From positions 59,028,008 to 59,092,007 of the forward strand of contig CM059973.1 of the NCBI GenBank assembly GCA_030490835.1: a stretch of 64,000 bases of DNA, written 5' to 3'. Position 1 is the first letter of the stretch; each line of letters begins with the position of its first letter. Shown piece by piece: positions 12,473 to 24,142 of this stretch. A program made the position numbers and the translations under genes. Under the pieces are notes generated by a model. It did not search any database, was not told the origin of the DNA, and saw nothing but the letters and a program-made list of their open reading frames with translations. This stretch comes from Annona cherimola. Taxonomy: Eukaryota > Streptophyta > Magnoliopsida > Magnoliales > Annonaceae.

Positions 12473-13184
12473 TTATCAGAATCGAACCGATGGTTGAATC
12501 GGTGAAGGAACTATTTTAGTTCGAACCGGTTCAACCGGTTAAACAAACCGGGTTGAACCGATGATGTCAACATGACATATTTATGATGTTGTAAATGTTA
12601 ATTATTTTTAATTAATTATATATTTATAAATCCCAATTTTATATATTAGATTTTAACCAACACAACAAAATATGTAGGAAAAAATAAATAAATAAAATTT
12701 TCAAAAATCTTTAAGCATGAACGTTAAAAAATTAACTATATTAACTAATCTGAAATATGTAATAAGCCTTAATATTGATGCTTGACTCTTGAATCCTCCT
12801 TATTTATCTTGGTATGTTTTTGAATTATACTTCTGTAAACATATTCAACACAATAAGAAATAAAATAAATCAATAATTGTTAAAGGATTGAAAAATTAAA
12901 TAATTTATAATAATATTCACCCTAAAAAAATAATTCATAATAATATAAGAATTAAGAAAAATTCATGTGCTCAACAAAAATGAAAATTTAAAAGTGTATA
13001 AACAAATCGTTTTTATCAAATATGAAATTTTGGTTTTATTTATACCGTCAATACCGGTTCGACCGCGGTTTGGCCGGTTCCAGTGGTTTAATTGATTGAA
13101 CCGAAATCAGATTAATTGAACCGAAATCAGGACCGGTTCCCGGTTGGACCAGTCCAACCGGCCGGTTCGGTCCAGTTCTAACAA
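12473..13184. mobile_element. Inverted-repeat transposon of the aaccggttcaaccgg type
   Basis: The ends are ttatcagaatcgaaccga and, reverse-complemented, ttgttagaactggaccga. Both subterminal zones are full of ccggtt and gaaccg motifs. CAATG is present on both sides (12468-12472 and 13185-13189). The 712-bp interior is AT-rich and non-coding. Near the right end attgaaccgaaatcag occurs twice in tandem. The superfamily is uncertain because the target duplication is short. Confidence 0.55.
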
Positions 13185-13189
13185 CAATG

Positions 13190-14112
13190 GTAATTTTACG
13201 AATACTATTACATTCTAATATATTTTTAAAAGGATTTAAGACTCCGTTCGATAAGAGAGATTGGGAGGAAAGCAATTTTGTCATCTTTCCCAACACATTT
13301 TTCAAGAAATAATTTGACATCTAAATTCCGATTTTTCCACTTTTATCCATATATTTCAATTATTTTATCACACGACTACCTTATTTATTTTTACTTTTCC
13401 CCGGTATATTACATCACCCTCATACTTTTTAAAAATCTAACTTTCCATCTCCTCACTACTCATATTATCAAAAAAATCCTTGTTAATTGCACAAGCATAT
13501 ATATTTTGTAGCCCACTTGAGAGTTTTTTGTTAATGTTGTAAAATGAATGATGTTACGTAATATTAGCAATTGGGTTTTGATTTTATCATTCAAATAGCT
13601 CCATCCACGATGTTTAATGAAAAAATTCAGTTTGGGAACCCTTCTTTTCCAATTTCTTTGTCTGTATTGCTCTCTCCTGGGTGCTGCACAATTACACTTT
13701 TTAGAACTTTTATCATGTTTTTCATAAAAAAATATTTCTCACACTATGACTATGATGATTGCAATCTTTCAACCTCTGAAAAAAATCCAAAAATATTAAA
13801 TAAGTAGTGAATAAATTCTTAATGAGTTATTTGTCAATGGGTCTCTGCCGTAGGCCCATAACAAATCTATATAGATGTAACAATGAGGACATGTGGCCCA
13901 TGCCCATGCCCATGCCCATGCCAATGTATTCCGGTGATAGGTTGTAGAATGAACCGACACTACTTCGGTTGATAGGGTACAAAAAATATCCACAAAAATG
14001 GGTAGTATAGAAAAAATATTTATCTCTTCAAATAGGATAGGATATCATAGTTAGGTTAGGGTCATATTATATTTGGTTCTTTTAACAATATAATGGTTTT
14101 CAATATATATAT
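13190..14112. other. Non-coding spacer with a short hexamer repeat
   Basis: No gene is seen. At about 13896-13923 the hexamer cccatg is repeated four times, the last copy degenerate. Short ORFs here lack any recognisable domain. Confidence 0.35.
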
Positions 14113-15259
14113 GGGATCTATTCAAGTGCAACAACATTGCACGCTAGCTATGGTGCAGCTCTTCCATCTGGCCGTTAATCTATGCAGGTGCAATTCGGGT
14201 CGTTCAAATCGCCTTGGTGCATGTAGCGTGAGAGATGGGTGTACATCTAAGCATTTCAGCAAAATAACCTACAGCTAATTCTGGCCACAGTTTAGCGCCG
14301 AAAATTGTGGTGGGACCGAAAATTTCAAAGGGAAAAAACTTACTGTTTGTTGATTCCCAAAAATTGCACGGAACCAGAAAAATCATTACCCAAAAATTTT
14401 AAAGGAAAAAAGGCAAACATAGCTGTATATTGGTGTTCATAAGTTGAATACGAGCAAAAAAATCATGGCTAAAAGGAGGCAATTTTGTTTAATTATTCAC
14501 CAAAAAAAAGCTACGTTGTATATTTAAGGCAAATTTACCAGGTGCAAAAGAAGAAATGTAGTGTTTGTACCCACCTACGATTTAACAAAAAAATAGAAAT
14601 TTCTAATTTTATAAAATGATCAAATGGTCTTGCAAAATGCATCGATAATGTTTACCCATAATTATGAGGATGCTTAAAAATTTTAAATAATCTTTCCTAC
14701 TATATTAGCATCAAATATACGAGGACATAAATTTTAAAGATGTGCAAGGATAAAATAGCATGCCAATTTGTAATGAAGTTGTTTGAGTTCAGATTATATT
14801 AAGGATTTTTTAAATTGGCATGCTGATTTAGAAACTAGCATATTACTTAATTTAATCTACTATTATGATTCCAATTGTATGTCGATTTATTACTATGACG
14901 TTGACAACCCTTATTGGTTGTGCTTTAGATAAATAATTTAAAAATGTCTAATGTTATGATAGAAAATTAGCATACTAATAGTAAAATTAGCATGTTATTA
15001 GGGATGGTATGATAGTAGATTAGTATACTAATTATGCGATTTATTTTTTTAGGATGTTGATATGCTTTTAAGGTTATAAAATTAATATGCTATCTCAGAA
15101 ACTAGCATTTTAAAATTCATATAAAAATCCTGCAACCCTCGAAAGCTTTTATCTTTCAATATAACATACTTACTCAACGTATAGTGTGCTGATGTTGACA
15201 TGTGCAAAATTTAAAAAATCTGTGGATGCATTTTTCTTAGTATAGAATGCTAATTGCTA

Positions 15260-15850
15260 TATAAGAAAAGTTCCTAGGACACACCCTTGTCTTCCAAAAT
15301 AATATGCTTATTCAATAGTTAGCATGTTGGTATTCATAAGCACGGAGTCTAAAAGTTCCTTTGACAAATCTAGTCTCTCAACATAGCATGCTCATTCAAC
15401 AATCAACATGCTCATATTCACAAGAAGAGAGTTTGAAATTTTCCTAGACACACTTGCCTTTTTTAACATAACAAACTCATCCAATAGTCAACACGCTAAC
15501 TCATAAGCAAAAGAGTCTAAAAGTTCCTTGGAAACACTTGGATTTTCCATATAGCATGCTCATTTATCACTTAGCATGCTGAATTTACGAGTAAAGAGTT
15601 TGAAAGTTCTCTAGATACACTTATCTTTTGACACGACATGCTAATTCAACAGTTGGCAACTTAATATTCATAAGCAAAGAGTCTAAAAGCTCCCTGGACA
15701 CACTTAGTTTTTTAATAGAGCATGCTCATTCAATAGTCTACACGTTGATATGCATAATCAAAGCGCTTAAAAGTTCCGTGAACATAGTAGTCTTTTGATG
15801 TAGCATTGCCATTCAATACAACTTGTTCATTCAAAAATATCATGTTGATA
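15260..15850 (+). repeat. Tandem repeat, 83-84-bp unit
   Basis: The anchor gagtctaaaagttcc and its variants begin at 15345, 15429, 15513, 15596, 15679 and 15763, giving spacings of 84, 84, 83, 83 and 84. Each unit also carries an atagcatgctcattcaa-like segment. Units are diverged, so the array is old. Confidence 0.75.
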
Positions 15851-16249
15851 TAGACATAATTGTTTATAATTCTTTTAATACAACATTGCAAGTACAAATC
15901 TATTACATTATTTTACAAACAAAAGCAACAATAATTGCACAAAGCATGAAAATCAAATAAGTTATTATCTTGGACTAGTCAAATGAATTCCCCAAGCTTT
16001 GCTCATGAGTATCTGCATTTGCCGAGATTGCCTTTATCTTTCTTTCTGTCTTTTGCATAGATGTGGCTAATCTACATAAGGAAAATCAATTAGAAATACA
16101 AAAGATATTGTATACAAAATGGATATTGAAAGATAATTATTTAAATACCATTTGTTCATTAGAACAAATTATTTGTCATCTTTCAATTTATGTGATTGGG
16201 TATTATAATTTATTTAAATGGATAGTGTGATATTCACATTTCTTATTTA

Positions 16250-16640
16250 ACATCGGATGTTCACTCAACATGTAGCAAACTAATATTTACATACATAAAA
16301 GCTGTAAAGTAGTTAAACACCTTTATCATTCAACATAGTATACTCATTCAACATATAGTATATTGATACTAACATGTACAAAAGGTATAAAGTTCCTAAA
16401 TAAATTTGCAAATGAACTAAACATGTTTATTCAATATATAGCATGTTGATATTCACATGTACAAAAAATATAAATTTTTTATAACATTTTTCATTTAATT
16501 TAGCATGCTCATTCAACAAATAGTATGTTGATATTTACATGCATAAAAGTTGTAGAATCCTTAAACAATTTTTTGGCTTAACACAACATGTTAGTTCAAC
16601 ATATGATATATTGATATACAAAGGCATAAAAATTTTAAAT
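16250..16640 (+). repeat. Tandem repeat, about 82-bp unit, related to the 15.3-kb array
   Basis: The anchor cataaaag-ntgtaaag and its variants recur near 16303, 16378, 16461, 16543 and 16626. Between them are segments with tcaacatatagtatattgata. It is more diverged than the upstream array and is separated from it by about 400 bp of unrelated AT-rich sequence. Confidence 0.5.
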
Positions 16641-16783
16641 AATCTCTTCTAACCAAATTAGGATGCTTTTACAAGTTCAATTCTTTTTGGAGACATGAAT
16701 TTCAAAAATGTTCGAGGATAAAATGGCATGTTAATTTGTAATAAAGTTGATTGAGTTCAAATAATATTTAGGATTTTTAAAAT

Positions 16784-17193
16784 GGGATGTGATACAGTGC
16801 ACCCAGGTGCACTTAGCTTCGGTGCAGTTTTGATGCACTCGGGTGCAAAAACCCATTTTTTAAAATTTTTTCTGAAATTTTTTTTATACAATTGTTAATC
16901 TAGGTATATTTAACATATTTAACAATTTTTTACCATTTTTAGATGCTTTTAGATTTTTTTGATTTTTAAAATCAGTGTCATTTTCGTAATTTATGAATTA
17001 TAAAAATGTCACTAATTTTAAAAAATCAAAAACAAATATCTAAAAACTCAAAAAATGGTAAAAATTGATACACATGTTTAATAAACATAGATTAATAATT
17101 TTATTAAAAATTTTAGAAAAATAAAAATAAATGGGTGAAATGCACCCGGGTGCACTGAAGCTGAATCCCCCTGGGTGCATTCAATCACCCCTG
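16784..17193. mobile_element. Mutator-like fold-back MITE
   Basis: The 410-bp element is flanked by a perfect 9-bp duplication TTTTAAAAT (16775-16783 and 17194-17202), the size typical of Mutator-like elements. The ends read gggatgtgatac-agtgcaccc and, reverse-complemented, ggggtgattgaatgcaccc. Most of the interior is also self-complementary around about 16995, so the single strand would fold into a long hairpin. The empty site is visible in the duplicated segment at about 14791. Confidence 0.7.
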
Positions 17194-18670
17194 TTTTAAA
17201 ATTAGCATTACGATTTAGAAATCGGCATGCCCATAGTAGAAATTAGCATCCTATTAAAGATGGTGTTCGGGTAGAACTACTATATTAATTATGCAAGTTT
17301 ATTTAAATTAGGATGTTGTTGTGCTTTTGAGATTATGAAATCAATATTCTATTTTAGAAATTAACATTTTAAAATTCATATAGAAATCCTGCATTCGCCA
17401 GGTGCATTTATCTTTTAATATAGTATGCTTGTTTAATATATATATATATATCATGTTGATATAAACATGTGGAAAATCAAAAAAAAAATCTTTGGACACA
17501 TTTTTCTGAGTATAGTATGCTAATTGCTATAGTAATAAACTAATCGTCATATGTTCATATTCTATCAACACGCTGGACGCATTTCTAATTCAATATAGTA
17601 GCATGCTAGTTATTACACACAATACGCTAATTGCTATATATAGTATGCTAATTGTTATATTCATCATGTTACATTGACCTACCCACATATCAAAATTTCC
17701 CTAGATGGATTTATTTTCAACACCGCAAGTTGAATGCAACATACAAAATCCAAATCATGTAAAATCACTCACATTTTTGCAAAATGCATTTAATAATTAT
17801 AATACAAATAGTCTAAGCAAAAGTTTAAATCCTCATCAATTCTCATATAATTTATGCATCTACATTGTTCCAAATGAAAGTATAGAAATTCACACCCTCT
17901 TGATCTGTTAAAGGAAGTCAACTATATTTATAGTCTTGCATTATAAAAGTAATGTAGAGGGAAATGCAAATGCTACAAAAATCTCATCTTCTTAAATAAA
18001 AATCCAATGGGAAAAATATGAAGATGGAAAATAAAAGCAAAACGTGAACAAGGATGAGGGAATAAATGCGTCAATGGCTACCAAATCCTCACCTTAGATA
18101 GCATTGAATGTACTCCTAAGAGTGACAAGTTGATGAATCTTTTTCGCCCAAAGCTGTAAAAAAAGGGCCGTGAATTTTTTTTTAAAAAAAAACAAAAATC
18201 CATCGTTGGCAATTTTTGAGTGCAGATTTATCACTTATCAGTTTTTTAGCGAAGTAATTTAGGCTAGAAAAACCCACCTTTATGCGCTTGAAATTTTTTG
18301 AGAAAATTTTTTGGTGTTAGAAATAGGTGATTTTTTTTTTAAGAACGATTGCAATTTGCAAGAAAAACTTACCATGTAACTTGAAATTCCACTCATCTTT
18401 GCCCCATTTTCAAAGGCAAATCACTCTAATTTTGAGAGCCGTGATTTTTCGACGCGAGATTTGAAATTTTTGTTAGCTGCAAACAAAATATGGTAGAAGG
18501 TGAGAGAGAGAAGGGCATATGAGAGAGCGAAAATTTGCGAGATTGAAAATTTCCGTACAACCTATTACTACACGCAGCTTCTCTCCTACATGCATGTGCA
18601 GTTTGAATAGGTAGGATTCCATCCGCATTCTTGAATGGTGAGATTGAACACCTGCACTCGAATAGAACAC

Positions 18671-18767
18671 ATTGTATATAGTTTTATCGCATTTTAATAT
18701 GTGTGACCTATTTTTGGATAAATGTACCGCTGTTTCGGTGCAATTGTGTTGTACCGAAACAGATCTC
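18671..18767 (+). mobile_element. Fragment of family B TA-microsatellite element
   Basis: attgtatatagttttatcgc, then aaatgtaccgctgtttcggtgcaa, match the 3' part of complete copies such as 19332-19677. The terminal gtaccgaaacagatctc abuts a (TA)n tract at 18769-18789. Confidence 0.55.
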
Positions 18768-18768
18768 A

Positions 18769-18789
18769 TATATATATATATATATATAT
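18769..18789. repeat. (TA)n microsatellite
   Basis: A run of about ten TA units separates two microsatellite-targeted elements. Confidence 0.8.
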
Positions 18790-19321
18790 GAGCTTCTCTT
18801 CTATGTAACTGGGTTACATAAAAGCGGACCTATATAAGTCTAAGATTTTGATTATTGATAGAAAATTTAATCCATTTATTGTGTTAACATAATTTGTTTA
18901 TCTAGGGAATTAAATTTTATCCCAATCAAGTATGTTTATGGGCCATGTCTGTTACAAAATGTATATATTCCTGTGTAAATTATGAAAAATACTAAAATAT
19001 CAATTTTAAATAGTATTTTTGACATCTAAACAGTCCAAAATATCATTTCTATATGAATAAATGATTCTATAAAGTATTATTATATTCTAATACACATGTA
19101 AATAAATCTAAGCATTTTTTGTAATTTACACATGAATATATATATTTTTAAACAAATGTGGCCCATAAATATACTTGATTAAGATAAAATTTAGTCTTTT
19201 AAACAAACAAATAATGTTAAATATAATGAACGAATTGGATTTTCTATCAAGGATTAAAACCTTCGATTTTGAAGGAGTTACATGAGTCTGCTTCTATGCA
19301 GTTACATAGAAGTGAGACCAT
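18790..19321. mobile_element. Family A TA-microsatellite element, copy 1 (palindromic)
   Basis: It starts gagcttctcttctatgtaac and ends gttacatagaagtgagacc. The two halves are reverse complements over most of about 265 bp each: tttaatccatttattgtg, tatgtttatgggccat and gtgtaaattatgaaaaat all recur inverted. TA tracts lie at both sides. It has no coding capacity. Confidence 0.65.
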
Positions 19322-19331
19322 GTATATATAT

Positions 19332-19677
19332 GAGTTATATTCAAGTGCAGTGCAAGTTGAGTCAAAATGAGCTCCACATGATCATAAAATTATAATTTAC
19401 TCCAACAATTGTATTTAGAATGATGTATTTTATCATCATACTAATTTTCATCCCAATCGGATATGTGTATGGACCCCATTTGAAAATGGTACATATTCAA
19501 TGTAATAAAATAGTTCGATGTAAATAACAACTTTAAAGTGATTTTTTCAACATGTAAACCATTTACTATAAAATTTAAATATTGATAAATAATTGTATAA
19601 AGTTTTATTGCATTCTAATATGTGCGGGGTCCGTTTTTAAGCAAATGTAACACTATTCAGCTGCATCGGAATAGGTC
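19332..19677 (+). mobile_element. Family B TA-microsatellite element, copy 1
   Basis: It begins after tatatata with gagttatattcaagtgcag and ends in a cagctgcatcggaatagg segment before another TA tract. Diagnostic internal strings are cacatgatcataaaatta, atgtgtatggaccccat and gatgtaaataacaac. It has no coding capacity. Confidence 0.6.
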
Positions 19678-19686
19678 TATATATAG

Positions 19687-19718
<32 letters not shown>

Positions 19719-19720
19719 AA

Positions 19721-19848
19721 AGAAAAATTATTCAAGTGCAGCGCAAAGTTGTGCCAAAATGGGCCCCACATAATTATAAAATTATAATCTACTCCGCCCA
19801 TTGTATTTAGAATAATATATTCTATTATCATATCAATTTTTATCATAA

Positions 19849-19884
<36 letters not shown>

Positions 19885-20068
19885 TCCATCTGAAAATAGT
19901 ACAAATTCAATGTAATAAAATATTTTGATGTAAATAACAACTTTGAAGTCGTTTTTTCAACATATAAACCATTTGCTATAAAATTTATATGTAGATAAAT
20001 AATTGTATAAAAATGGGCAAATGTATCACTGTTCCGGTACCGTGACGCTGAACCGGAACAGCTCTCAA
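19721..20068 (+). mobile_element. Family B TA-microsatellite element, copy 2
   Basis: It begins attattcaagtgcagcgc after a (TA)n(GA)n tract at 19687-19720 and ends gaaccggaacagctctc before TA-rich sequence. An internal (TA)n expansion lies at 19854-19880 where other copies read gatatgtgtatgg. Confidence 0.6.
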
Positions 20069-20084
20069 ATATATATTTATATAT

Positions 20085-20669
20085 GAGCAATATTCAAGTG
20101 TAGCTTCACTACACTATAATTGGATAAGTGTATGGGTCCCGTCTAAAAATGTTACAAATTTAAGGTAACAAAATAATTTGATGTAAATAACAACTTTCCA
20201 GTTGTTTTTTCAAAACGTAAACTATTTGTTGTAAAATTTATATACGGATAAATAATTGTATAAAGTATCAATACATTTAAGTATATGTGTGGCTTATTTT
20301 GGGCTAAATGCCGTTAATTATCGGCCTAAAATTGTGCATTTGTCCCAAAATGGGCCCCATGTACTTAAATGTATTGATAATTTATACAACTATTTATTCA
20401 TATATAAATTTTATAGCAAATAATTTACATGTTGAAAAATAACTTTAAAGTTATTATTTACATTAAACTATTTTATTACATTGAATTTGTATCATTTTCA
20501 GATGTAGTTATGCACACATTTAATTGAGGTAAAAATTGGTATGATAATAGAATACATAATGCTAAATGTAATTGGTAGAGTAGATTATAATTTTATGATC
20601 ATAAAGGGCCCATTTTGAGATATCTGCACTATAATTATGGCACAGTAAAGTTGTACTTCAATATTTTTT
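20085..20669. mobile_element. Two family B elements, opposed and fused
   Basis: The left part, from gagcaatattcaagtgtagc to about 20305, is in plus orientation and lacks its first third. The right part to about 20669 is a copy in minus orientation. They meet near 20300 without a TA tract, giving a large inverted pair. Confidence 0.5.
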
Positions 20670-20679
20670 TATATATATA

Positions 20680-20996
20680 GAGCATTTCTTGTGCAATGAA
20701 GTTGCACCATAATTAATTGTGCATTTGGCTCAAAATGGGCTCTAAATGTACTTGAATATATTGATACTTTATACAATCATTTATCTATATATAAATTTTA
20801 TAGCAAATGGTTTACATGTTGAAAAATAACTTTAAAGTTATTATTTGCATCAAACTATTTTATTACATTGAATTTGTACTATTTTTAAAATGTGGTCCAT
20901 GCACATATTCAATTAGGATGAACATTGATATGATAATAGAATTCATAATTCTAAATACAATGGGTAAAGTATATTATAATTTTATGATCATGTGTG
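20680..20996 (-). mobile_element. Family B TA-microsatellite element, minus orientation
   Basis: It starts gcatttcttgtgcaatgaag after tatatatag and runs to ttatgatcatgtgtg. Its inverted internal strings match 19332-19677. Its end is fused directly to the next copy at about 20997. Confidence 0.5.
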
Positions 20997-21380
20997 GAGC
21001 TGTTCTGGTGTAATGCAACTACACCGGAACAGTGGTACATTTGCCCTAAAATGGGCCTCACACATATTAGAATGCAATGAAACTTTATACAATCATTTAT
21101 CTATATATAAATTTTATAGCAAATCGTTTACATGTGAAAAAATTACCTTAAAATTGCTATTTACATCAAACTATTTTATTACGTTGAATTTCTACCTTTT
21201 TCAGATGGGGTCCATACACACATCCGATTATAATGAATATTGGTATGGTAATAGAATACATGATTCTAAATATAATAGGTAAAGTATATTATAATTTTAT
21301 AATCATGTGGGGCTCATTTTGGCTCAACTGCACCGCTGGTACAGTGCCGGTGCAGTTGTGCTGCACCTGAATATTTCTTG
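20997..21380 (-). mobile_element. Family B TA-microsatellite element, minus orientation, complete
   Basis: It starts gagctgttctggtgtaatgc and ends gctgcacctgaatatttctt before a (TA)n tract at 21381-21392. Both ends carry their own small hairpins around accgg. Confidence 0.6.
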
Positions 21381-21392
21381 TATATATATATA

Positions 21393-21770
21393 CAAGAACC
21401 TTTCCTGTGCAGTGAACCTGCACCATAATTAAAGATGCATTTGACCCAAAATGCGTCTCACATGTACTTAAATATATTGATAATTTATGCAATCATTTAT
21501 CCATATATAAATTTTATAGCAAATGGTTTATATGTTGAAAAAACAAATTTAAAGTTGTTATTTACATCAATCTATTTTATTATGTTGAATTTGTACTATC
21601 TTCAGATGGGGTCCATACACATATCCAATTGGTATGAAAATTGGTATGGTAATAAAATACATAATTCTAAATACAATGAGTGAAATAGATTATAATTTTA
21701 TGATCATGTAAGACCCATTTTAATGCAACTGTACCGTAATTGTGGTGCAATGAAATTACACTCGAATATT
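21393..21770 (-). mobile_element. Family B TA-microsatellite element, minus orientation
   Basis: It starts caagaacctttcctgtgcag after (TA)n and ends attacactcgaatatt before tatatatat. Inside it are the family strings ggggtccatacacatatcc and atcatgtaagacccatttt. Confidence 0.6.
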
Positions 21771-21779
21771 TATATATAT

Positions 21780-22350
21780 GGGCTCCACTTAAATCCCATA
21801 TAAGCGGCCCCATATAACCCCCTCAAGTTTTAAAATATTGATCTTTGATGGAAAATTCAATCCATTCATTGTATTTAACACCATTTGTTTTGCTAGAAGA
21901 CCAAATTTTATATAAATCAAGTATGTGCATGGGCCACATTTGCTCAAAAATATGTTTATTCATGTATAAATTACGAAAAATGCTTAGATCCATTCACACA
22001 TGTATTAGAATGTAACAATACTCTATAGGATCGTTTATCCACATACTATTGATATTTTAGATGGTTTAAATGTTGAAAAAACTACATATATTATTGATAT
22101 TTAAGATGCTTTAGATGTTGAAAAAACTACTTTTAAAGTAGATATTTTAACATTGAACCATTTTATTATGTTTATTTTACACTTTTATAGATGAGACCTA
22201 TATTCAGTGAAATTAAAAAAATAAAAGGATTTTTCAGGATACTAGAAATGATGTTAAATACAATGGATGGAATGAATTTTTCATCAACTATCGAGATATT
22301 AAAAATGAAGAGGGTTACATAGAAATGGGATTTCGTAAAAGCAGAACCAT
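21780..22350. mobile_element. Family A element, copy 2 (palindromic)
   Basis: It starts gggctccacttaaatccc after tatatatat and ends agcagaaccatg before a (TG)n(TA)n tract. Near-complete internal self-complementarity is seen as in copy 1. A short segment around attgatatttnagatg is duplicated near 22055-22130. Confidence 0.55.
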
Positions 22351-22385
22351 GTGTGTGTGTGTTTGTGTATGTATATATATATATA

Positions 22386-22930
22386 CAGGCTCCGCTTCTA
22401 TATAACCGGGTTACATAAAAGCAAGCTCATGTAACCCTTCGAAATCTAAGATTTTGATCTTTGATGGAAAATCTAATCTATTCATTGTATTTTACATCAT
22501 TTGTTTATCTAGGGAATCAAGCTTTATGCCGATAAAGTATGTTTATAGGCCACATTTGTTAGAATATATATATATATATTCATGTGTAAATTACGAAAAA
22601 TACTAAAATATCAATTTTAAAGTAATATTTTCGACATCTAAACTTTCTAAAATATCTTTTTGTTGGAATAAATGATTATATAAAGTATTATCACATTCTA
22701 ATATGTGTGAAAATATATTTAAGCATTTTTCATAATTTACACATGAATTTATATTTGAACAAATGCAGCCCATAAATATACTTGATTGAGATGAAACTTG
22801 GTGTCATAGATAAGCAAACGATGTTAAATACAATGCATAGATTGAATTTTCTATTAAGGATCAAAATCTTAGATTTTGAAGGGGCTATATGGATCCGTTT
22901 CAATGTAAACCGGTTACATAGAAGCGGACC
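22386..22930. mobile_element. Family A element, copy 3 (palindromic)
   Basis: It starts caggctccgcttctatataacc and ends ggttacatagaagcggacc, with (TA)n on both sides. The arms match each other and copy 1, and an internal (TA)n lies at about 22566-22581. Confidence 0.65.
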
Positions 22931-22940
22931 ATATATATAT

Positions 22941-23286
22941 GAGAAATATTTAGGTACAGAGCAAGTACACCGTAACAGCAATGTAGTTGCTCCAAAATGA
23001 GCCCCACATGATAATAAAATTATAACATACTTCATCTATTGTATCTAAAATCATGTATTCTATTATCATACTAATTTTCATCCTAATCGGAAATGTGTAT
23101 GGACCCCATTTGAAAACGATACATATTCAACGTAATAAAATGGTTTGATGTAAATAACAACTTTAAAGTAGTTTTTCAATACGTAAACCATTTGCTATAA
23201 AGTTTATATATGGATAAATGATTGTATAAAGTTTCATTACATTCTACTATTTGTGGGGCCTATTTTTGGGCTGCACCAGAACAACT
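22941..23286 (+). mobile_element. Family B element, plus orientation
   Basis: It starts gagaaatatttaggtacag after tatatatat and ends gggctgcaccagaacaac before a CT-rich and then long (TA)n tract at 23287-23350. Confidence 0.6.
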
Positions 23287-23302
23287 CTCTCTCTTTCTAT
23301 CT

Positions 23303-23308
<6 letters not shown>

Positions 23309-23350
<42 letters not shown>
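23309..23350. repeat. Long (TA)n microsatellite
   Basis: About twenty TA units, the longest TA tract in the window, sit between two inserted elements. Confidence 0.85.
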
Positions 23351-23354
<4 letters not shown>

Positions 23355-23715
23355 GGACTGCATTGTGATTACGGTGTAGTCTACTGTAAAATGAGCCTCA
23401 CACATATTAGAATGCGATGAAAATTTATACAATCATTTATCTATATAAAAATCATATTTTAGACGGTTTAGATGTTGAAAATACTACTTTAAACTTAATA
23501 TTTACATTAAACTATTTTATTATGATGATTTTGCACTATTATAAGATAAGGACAATACACATGTTGGATTTTAATGAAAATTGATATACTAATAGAGTGA
23601 ACAATTCTAAATATAATAGATGGGGTAGATTTTCTGTTCATGATCATGTAGGGCCTATAGTGCACAGACTGCATCATAATTATGGTGCAGTCTAAGTGCA
23701 CTTGATTATTTTTCA
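23351..23715 (-). mobile_element. Family C TA-microsatellite element, minus orientation
   Basis: It starts aaatggactgcattgtgatt and ends tgcacttgattatttttc before tatatatac. It resembles family B but has distinct ends and the string gtagggcctatagtgc, which is shared in inverted form with 24340-24679. Confidence 0.5.
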
Positions 23716-23723
23716 TATATATA

Positions 23724-24132
23724 CGAATGTTTCTGCACCGGAACAGTGGTACATTTGCCCAAAAAATGGACTTCACACATATTAGAATGCAATAAAATTT
23801 TATATAATCATTTATCCATGTATAAATTTTATAGCAAATGGTTTACACGTTGAAAAAACTACATTAAAGTTGTTATTTACATCAAACTATTTTATTATGT
23901 TAAATTTGTACCATTTCAAATTAGGTCCATACACATATCCAATTGGGATGAAAATTAGTATAGTAAGGTCCATACACATATCCAATTAGGATGAAAATTA
24001 ATATGGTAATAGAATATATTATCCTAAATACAATAGGTAGAGTATATTATAATTTTGTGATCATGTGGAGCTCATTTTGTCGCAACTGCACTGCTGTTAC
24101 GGAGCAGTTGCGCTGCACCTGAATATTTCTCG
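23724..24132 (-). mobile_element. Family B element, minus orientation, with 43-bp internal duplication
   Basis: It starts cgaatgtttctgcaccgg and ends gcgctgcacctgaatatttc, with TA tracts on both sides. A 43-bp segment starting ggtccatacacatatcc is present twice in tandem, at 23924 and 23967, and is single in the other copies. Confidence 0.6.
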
Positions 24133-24142
24133 TATATATATA

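Larger units (their letters stand above)
14671..17560 (+). repeat. Segmental tandem duplication, offset about 1957 bp
   Basis: The stretch starting cataaaaattttaaataatc at 16625 repeats the one at 14671 (cttaaaaattttaaataatc). Collinear matches run through ggataaaatagcatg/ggataaaatggcatg, aggatttttt/aggattttt, ttttaaaattcatat and atgctaattgctata. The second copy is interrupted by the MITE at 16784-17193. The repeated tagcatgct motif pervades both copies. Confidence 0.6.
14113..18655. mobile_element. Candidate large non-coding element with TA-microsatellite end
   Basis: The left end follows an atatatatat tract and reads gggatctattcaagtgca. The right end, reverse-complemented, contains ctattcgagtgcag. 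Both resemble the termini of the element at 60546-61609. The interior of about 4.5 kb has no coding sequence but contains 83-84-bp tandem repeats, a roughly 2-kb duplication and a later Mutator-like MITE. Beyond the right end the sequence passes into a fragment of the family B microsatellite element. That this is one mobile unit is inference. Confidence 0.4.

Noticed and set aside
13893..13923. Hexamer repeat as a regulatory site
   Set aside because: Four cccatg copies are simple sequence slippage; nothing links them to a gene.
15260..16640. CRISPR-like array
   Set aside because: Repeats are diverged along the whole unit with no constant repeat and unique spacer pattern, and the DNA is plant nuclear.
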